Position numbers and translations under genes: made by a program
NCBI GenBank assembly: GCA_020444775.1
Contig: JAGRHX010000885.1
Span: forward strand, 1-8,706
Reading direction: 5' to 3'
Length of the DNA: 8,706 bases
Origin: Gammaproteobacteria bacterium
GTDB taxonomy: Bacteria > Pseudomonadota > Gammaproteobacteria > HK1
Shown here: piece by piece, positions 5,803 to 8,706 of the stretch
Layout: every line of letters starts with the position of its first letter
How positions within the stretch are numbered: the stretch's first letter is position 1
The notes under the pieces: generated by a model
Seen by the model: the letters and a program-made list of their open reading frames with translations, nothing else
Database searches by the model: none
What the model was told of the DNA's origin: nothing

Positions 5803-6945
5803 ATGAAGCCCAAGTCAATCGCAATCGTTGGTGCCGCCGAGACCACCCGCATGGGCAAGGTGCCGGACATGGGCCAGCTGCAGCTGCACGCCGACGCGGC
5901 GTTGAACGCGATCGCGGACGCTGGTCTGAGCATCGATCAGATCGACGGCGTGGCGACCGCAGGTCACAACGCGGTGGAGGTGGCCCACTATCTGGGCATC
6001 ACCCCGACCTGGCTGGACGGCACCTCGGTAGGTGGCTGCTCGTTCATGCTCCACGTGCGACATGCCGCCGCGGCCATCAGTGCCGGGCTATGCACCACGG
6101 CGCTGATCACGCATGGTGAGAGTGGCCGATCCTGGAAGGGACGATCTGGATCGTCGATCTTTCCCTCGACCTTCCAGATGCAGTTCGAGCAGCCCTATGG
6201 CGTGACCCGCCCGCCTACCATGTTCACCCTGCCGGTGCTGCGCTTCATGAAGACGTACGGGCTCAGTGAAGAGCAGCTCGCGATGGTCGCCGTGGTGCAG
6301 CGCGAGTGGGCCGGATTTCATCCGCGCGCCAGCTTCAGGGATCCGATCACCGTCGAAGACGTCCTCAGCTCGAAGATGATCTGCTACCCGTTCCGGTTGC
6401 TCATGTGCTGTCTGGTCACCGATGGTGGTGGCGCGCTGATCCTGACCAGCGCCGACCGGGCGAAGGATTTCCCCACCCGACCGGTCTACATCCTCGGCAC
6501 CGGCGAGAGCGGCGAGACACCGCTCATCAGTCAGATGGAAGACTTCACCAGCTCCAAGGCGTTCCGCGTATCGGGCAAGAAGGCCTTCGAGACCGCCGGC
6601 ATCACCCATGCCGACGTCGACCATCTGATGATCTACGACGCCTTCGCGCACCTGCCCTGGTACGGCCTGGAGGATCTGGGCTTCGTCGGTCGTGGTGAGG
6701 CCGCCGACTTCATCGCCGAGGGCAATACCCGTCCGGGTGGCAAGCTGCCGCTGAATACCAATGGTGGTGGACTGAGCTACATGCACTCCGGCATGTATGG
6801 CATGTACGCCCTGCAAGAAGGCGTGCGTCAGATGCGCGGCACCTCGCCTGCGCAGGTCGAGGGTGCCGAGATCAGCCTGGTGCACGGCGTCGGCGGCATG
6901 TTCGCGGCCAGCGGCACGATCGTGCTCAGCAACGTCGGGCCATGA
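5803..6945 (+). CDS. Thiolase-family enzyme (SCP2/lipid-transfer-type thiolase or Ltp2-like aldolase)
   Basis: A 380-aa protein with thiolase-fold hallmarks. It opens with a SIAIVGAAETTR strand and has a helix plus D48GVATAG. The usual nucleophile position reads SVGGCS with Cys79. TDGGGALIL follows mid-protein, then IYDAFAHLPWYGLEDLGF (Tyr278) and NTNGGGLSYMHSG (His328). The tail is VHGVGGMFAASG. Length and motifs fit the SCP2/lipid-transfer-type group paired with DUF35 rather than biosynthetic FadA/AtoB thiolases. A tyrosine replaces the His of the HDCF-type motif, and the C-terminal CxG cysteine is absent. Both features recall, from memory, the Ltp2 retro-aldolases, but Cys79 keeps a thiolase reaction possible. 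The expected role is CoA-ester C-C bond cleavage or condensation in the cytoplasm. It converges on the deaminase gene with 26 nt between stops and no visible hairpin/T-run terminator. Confidence 0.9.
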   Translation: MKPKSIAIVGAAETTRMGKVPDMGQLQLHADAALNAIADAGLSIDQIDGVATAGHNAVEVAHYLGITPTWLDGTSVGGCSFMLHVRHAAAAISAGLCTTALITHGESGRSWKGRSGSSIFPSTFQMQFEQPYGVTRPPTMFTLPVLRFMKTYGLSEEQLAMVAVVQREWAGFHPRASFRDPITVEDVLSSKMICYPFRLLMCCLVTDGGGALILTSADRAKDFPTRPVYILGTGESGETPLISQMEDFTSSKAFRVSGKKAFETAGITHADVDHLMIYDAFAHLPWYGLEDLGFVGRGEAADFIAEGNTRPGGKLPLNTNGGGLSYMHSGMYGMYALQEGVRQMRGTSPAQVEGAEISLVHGVGGMFAASGTIVLSNVGP

Positions 6946-6971
6946 GCATGCCTACCGGCACAGCTCCAGGC

Positions 6972-7472
6972 TCAGTCGCCAAGACGCGCGGCGGCGAAGG
7001 CCGATAGCACCTCACGGCCTGCCTCGGCCAGCAGTCGGCTGCCGCGCAGTCGGCCGCTGGCCAGGGGCAGGCCGACCTCCTCACGCAGCTGCTCGACCGA
7101 CAATCGTCGGCCCCAGGCCGGGTCCCGTGCGGCCAGCCGTTCGAACATGGCAGCGCTGTCCTCGCCTGAAGCGGCGTAGAAGACCCGCTCGATGCCACTC
7201 AGGCACATGCTGGCCACGCACATCGCGCACGGCTCGCAGGTGGTGTAGACCACACAACCCTCCAGTTGCGTGGTGCCGAGCCGGGCGCAGGCGTCACGCA
7301 GCGCCTCGACCTCGCCGTGTGCGGTGGGATCGTGCTTCTGCGTAGCTCGATTCAGGCCTTCACCGACGATCTCCCCGTCACGCACGACCACGGCCGCGAA
7401 TGGCAGGCAGCCGGATTCGCTGTGACTGGTCGCGGCGATCTGTAGCGCGCGTTGCATGAATGCCTCGTGCAT
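6972..7472 (-). CDS. Nucleoside/base deaminase of the cytidine-deaminase fold (guanine deaminase or TadA-like)
   Basis: A 166-aa zinc deaminase. The zinc and proton-shuttle signature is HGE at 52-54 (His52 ligand, Glu54 shuttle), followed by PCAMC at 81-85 with ligands Cys82 and Cys85. The N-terminal half holds GCLPFAAVVVRDGEIVGEG and the N41 of the substrate pocket (LNRATQKHDPTAHGE). The middle residue of HxE is Gly rather than the commoner Ala or Val. The protein resembles small guanine deaminases and generic nucleoside deaminases. It is less like TadA, because the C terminus beyond residue 100 lacks the tRNA-binding pattern I would expect and instead has an Arg/Ala/Leu-rich helix. The start at 7472 has GAGGAGGAG six bases upstream. 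It lies downstream of the NTF2-like gene across a 120-nt gap that carries a tandem array, so it may be the last gene of that transcript or separately controlled. Confidence 0.88.
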   Translation of the reverse strand: MHEAFMQRALQIAATSHSESGCLPFAAVVVRDGEIVGEGLNRATQKHDPTAHGEVEALRDACARLGTTQLEGCVVYTTCEPCAMCVASMCLSGIERVFYAASGEDSAAMFERLAARDPAWGRRLSVEQLREEVGLPLASGRLRGSRLLAEAGREVLSAFAAARLGD

Positions 7473-7478
7473 GTTCGT

Positions 7479-7487
7479 CTCCTCCTC
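7479..7487 (-). promoter_or_regulatory. Extended ribosome binding site of the deaminase gene
   Basis: Minus-strand GAGGAGGAG lies six bases before the ATG at 7472. It is unusually long and sits directly downstream (in transcription order) of the inverted repeat at 7488-7502, so that stem could affect access to it. Confidence 0.75.
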
Positions 7488-7502
7488 GTCGACGACGTCG
7501 AC
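7488..7502. repeat. Short inverted repeat GTCGAC-GAC-GTCGAC before the deaminase ribosome binding site
   Basis: Two GTCGAC palindromes (7488-7493 and 7497-7502) flank a 3-base spacer, so the minus-strand transcript could form a six-pair stem with a 3-nt loop. It lies between the 13-bp array and the ribosome binding site. It is too short for a terminator and has no T-run. Confidence 0.6.
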
Positions 7503-7590
7503 CGGATCAGTCGCCCGGATAAGTCGCCCGGATAAGTCGCCCCGATAAGTCGCCCCGATAAGTCGTCCGGATAAGTCGCCCGGATCAGCG
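7503..7590. repeat. 13-bp tandem repeat array, six full units plus a partial seventh
   Basis: The unit is CGGATAAGTCGCC on the plus strand. Units begin at 7503, 7516, 7529, 7542, 7555, 7568 and 7581 with no indels. Units 2, 3 and 6 are identical, and units 4 and 5 begin CCG instead of CGG. Unit 5 also has T for C at position 12. The first and the last partial unit share CGGATCAG, an A-to-C change at position 6. The array fills the gap between the NTF2-like gene stop (7593-7595) and the deaminase leader. A 13-bp period is not a multiple of three and does not fit CRISPR. It could be an iterated protein-binding site, a minisatellite formed by slippage, or an mRNA leader element. Confidence 0.95.
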
Positions 7591-7592
7591 CA

Positions 7593-8057
7593 TCAAGAGC
7601 CGGTCCGTGCGCTGTCGCCGAAGCTGAGCTTGCGCTCGTGTGGGAACAGCGAGAAATGCGTGTGACGGCCCAGCCAGGCGGACTCGGGACTTGCCCGGGT
7701 GAGGGTCACCGTGGCCCGCCCCGGGCGGTCGTATGGCGCACCGTCCGCGGCAAATCCGGTGGATGACCAGAGGATCATGCCGACCGCCATGCAACGGTCC
7801 GCGGACAGCTGTGTGCGCAATGTATCGAGTCGGAACTCGAAGTCCGCGATCGTCGGCCAGATCGAGGTCCACTGCCCGTCGCACAACGCATCCAGGCCAT
7901 CGACGAAATCCTTGTAGGTGCCGAAGCCGATCACATCGTCGGCGAACAGAGGCCGGGCACCCTGCATATCGACCTCACGCACACACGCGCCCCAGCGTTG
8001 GAACCACGCCCTGACCGAGGCATGGTCGTCCTCCGCCACCTTGTTGCTCGAGTTCAT
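7593..8057 (-). CDS. NTF2-like/SnoaL-like (DUF4440-type) family protein
   Basis: A 154-aa cone-fold protein. The N-terminal helix VRAWFQRWGACVREVDMQG, then PLFADDVIGFGTY, and the closing strands GRATVTLTRASPESAWLGRHTHFSLFP (HTHFSL at about 132-137) are typical of the SnoaL_3/DUF4440 group. Members are small cytoplasmic enzymes (isomerases, hydrolases, cyclases) or ligand-binding proteins, and the sequence does not show which. Two adjacent ATGs exist at 8060 and 8057. GGAGG lies only one base before the first but four before the second, so I prefer 8057. It is 49 nt downstream of the four-helix membrane protein gene. Its TGA at 7593-7595 is followed within three bases by the 13-bp tandem array. 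The last 14 residues beyond HTHFSLFP look unstructured. Confidence 0.83.
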   Translation of the reverse strand: MNSSNKVAEDDHASVRAWFQRWGACVREVDMQGARPLFADDVIGFGTYKDFVDGLDALCDGQWTSIWPTIADFEFRLDTLRTQLSADRCMAVGMILWSSTGFAADGAPYDRPGRATVTLTRASPESAWLGRHTHFSLFPHERKLSFGDSARTGS

Positions 8058-8106
8058 CATGCCTCCGTTATCCGTGCGGCGCTTTGGTGTCCCGGGCCGG
8101 GCCGGT

Positions 8107-8505
8107 TCAATGCATCGAATCGATGCCGACGTCGCGTCTTGCCGAGATGATGCTGACGGTGAAGCCCGCGATCACGTCGATGAGACACATCACCGTGATC
8201 AGCAGGAAGGTCGCGGTGCCGAACGGCGCCCATAGGATCAACATCAGCAGACAAAGCACGAACAGCACCACCGAGAGAATGTGGTCGATGACCGAGGCCG
8301 CGCCGGTGCGCGTCGACTTCGCGATTTCAAAGAACATGACGAACAGACCCGCGAAGACGATGAGATCGCCTGTGTCGAGCCGCAGCGCCGCGCCGGACGG
8401 CATCGGCAAGGAGAACGCCGGGACGCTTACATCGACCCCCACAATCACGGTCAATGCCGCGTACGCCAATACGACGAACGCCAGAAACGGTATCGCCAGC
8501 AACAT
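8107..8505 (-). CDS. Small four-helix integral membrane protein, unknown function
   Basis: A 132-aa inner-membrane protein with four predicted hydrophobic helices at about residues 4-22, 45-62, 73-92 and 98-120. Between helices 1 and 2 lies a 20-residue loop rich in Pro, Ser and Val. A basic/polar loop (EIAKSTRTGAAS, 60-71) lies between helices 2 and 3. A basic C terminus (ARRDVGIDSMH) suggests the ends face the cytoplasm. Asp74/His75 and Asp110 sit at or in helices and are the only charged residues likely to be in the membrane. I recognise no named family and see no transporter signature. I chose the ATG at 8505 because GAGGAG lies five bases upstream (8511-8516). An upstream in-frame ATG at 8613 would add 36 hydrophilic residues with no ribosome binding site. 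It heads a probable operon with the NTF2-like and deaminase genes. Confidence 0.78.
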   Translation of the reverse strand: MLLAIPFLAFVVLAYAALTVIVGVDVSVPAFSLPMPSGAALRLDTGDLIVFAGLFVMFFEIAKSTRTGAASVIDHILSVVLFVLCLLMLILWAPFGTATFLLITVMCLIDVIAGFTVSIISARRDVGIDSMH

Positions 8506-8706
8506 CGAGACTCCTCGTTGAACCCATTCGAACAGCGGCCTGGACAGCGTCGGACGGTGCGGCCGCCAATGTCGGTCCAACCTGCGCGCTGCATCGAGCC
8601 CGCCACCGGGCACTGTGACCCAGCAGCCGAGCCAGGGTCAATCTTCAGCGAGCGAGCCCCATCGGCAGAATTGCCATTGAAAGGCGGTATCGGCAGGAAC
8701 CGCTGC
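8506..8706. other. Region upstream of the membrane-protein gene, no supported gene
   Basis: About 200 nt to the window edge. A minus-strand frame runs from the edge to a TGA at 8638-8640 (23 codons, ending WGSLAED). It could be the tail of another gene, but its third-position GC looks lower than its neighbours and it is too short to judge. ATCGGCAG is repeated at 8661-8668 and 8689-8696. A TTGACC at 8641-8636 on the minus strand resembles a -35 box, but I find no matching -10. Confidence 0.35.
8511..8516 (-). promoter_or_regulatory. Ribosome binding site deciding the membrane-protein start
   Basis: Minus-strand GAGGAG, then TCTCG and the ATG at 8505. It supports the 132-aa product over a frame opening at 8613. 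Confidence 0.75.

Noticed and set aside
6088..6885. Minus-strand open frame of about 265 codons
   Set aside because: It is antisense to the thiolase gene, whose product has clear family motifs; the translation has no domain and no ribosome binding site.
6946..6971. Bidirectional terminator between the converging thiolase and deaminase genes
   Set aside because: The 26-nt gap has a GCATGC palindrome but no stable stem followed by a T-run on either strand.
7503..7590. CRISPR array or plasmid-type replication iterons
   Set aside because: The units are contiguous with no spacers, so it is not CRISPR. There is no replication protein gene, AT-rich stretch or DnaA-box cluster nearby to support an origin.
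8638..8706. C-terminal tail of another minus-strand gene
   Set aside because: Only 23 codons are visible, other frames are also open, and codon use is not clearly coding, so it was not called as a gene.

Overview
This is a GC-rich bacterial stretch with compact, ordinary chromosomal gene organisation. Codon use, Shine-Dalgarno sites (GGAGG/GAGGAG) and protein families suggest a proteobacterium, perhaps a gammaproteobacterium with lipid, steroid or xenobiotic catabolism. That taxonomic guess comes from memory of similar proteins and was not searched. No rRNA, tRNA, CRISPR array, transposase, integrase or phage gene was seen.

Layout. (1) 3-791 (+): C-terminal half of an M81/MlrC-type metallopeptidase that enters from the left edge. 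(2) 4951-828 (-): four co-directional genes with gaps of 43-60 nt, probably one operon. In transcription order they are a membrane-anchored protein of unknown function (464 aa), an SDR oxidoreductase, an epoxide-hydrolase-type alpha/beta hydrolase with an Asp nucleophile, and an HSL-type alpha/beta hydrolase with a Ser nucleophile. (3) 4952-5387: a 436-nt divergent intergenic region. (4) 5388-6945 (+): a DUF35 zinc-ribbon/OB-fold protein and a thiolase-fold enzyme one nucleotide apart, a classic obligate-partner arrangement. (5) 8505-6972 (-): a small four-helix membrane protein, an NTF2/SnoaL-like protein and a CMP/dCMP-fold nucleoside deaminase, probably co-transcribed. Between the last two lies a perfect-period 13-bp tandem array and a small inverted repeat. 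(6) 8506-8706: no gene that can be supported.

How the genes may work together. The thiolase/DUF35 pair, the SDR and the two hydrolases read as a catabolic module for an ester- or epoxide-bearing, acyl-CoA-linked substrate: hydrolysis, alcohol/ketone oxidation, then C-C bond cleavage or formation on a CoA ester. The substrate cannot be read from the sequence. No acyl-CoA ligase, regulator or transporter is present in the window.

The least explained items are the 13-bp array (7503-7590), the orphan 464-aa anchored protein that heads the hydrolase operon, and the divergence of the thiolase active-site motifs. I saw no clear evidence of a wholly new system.
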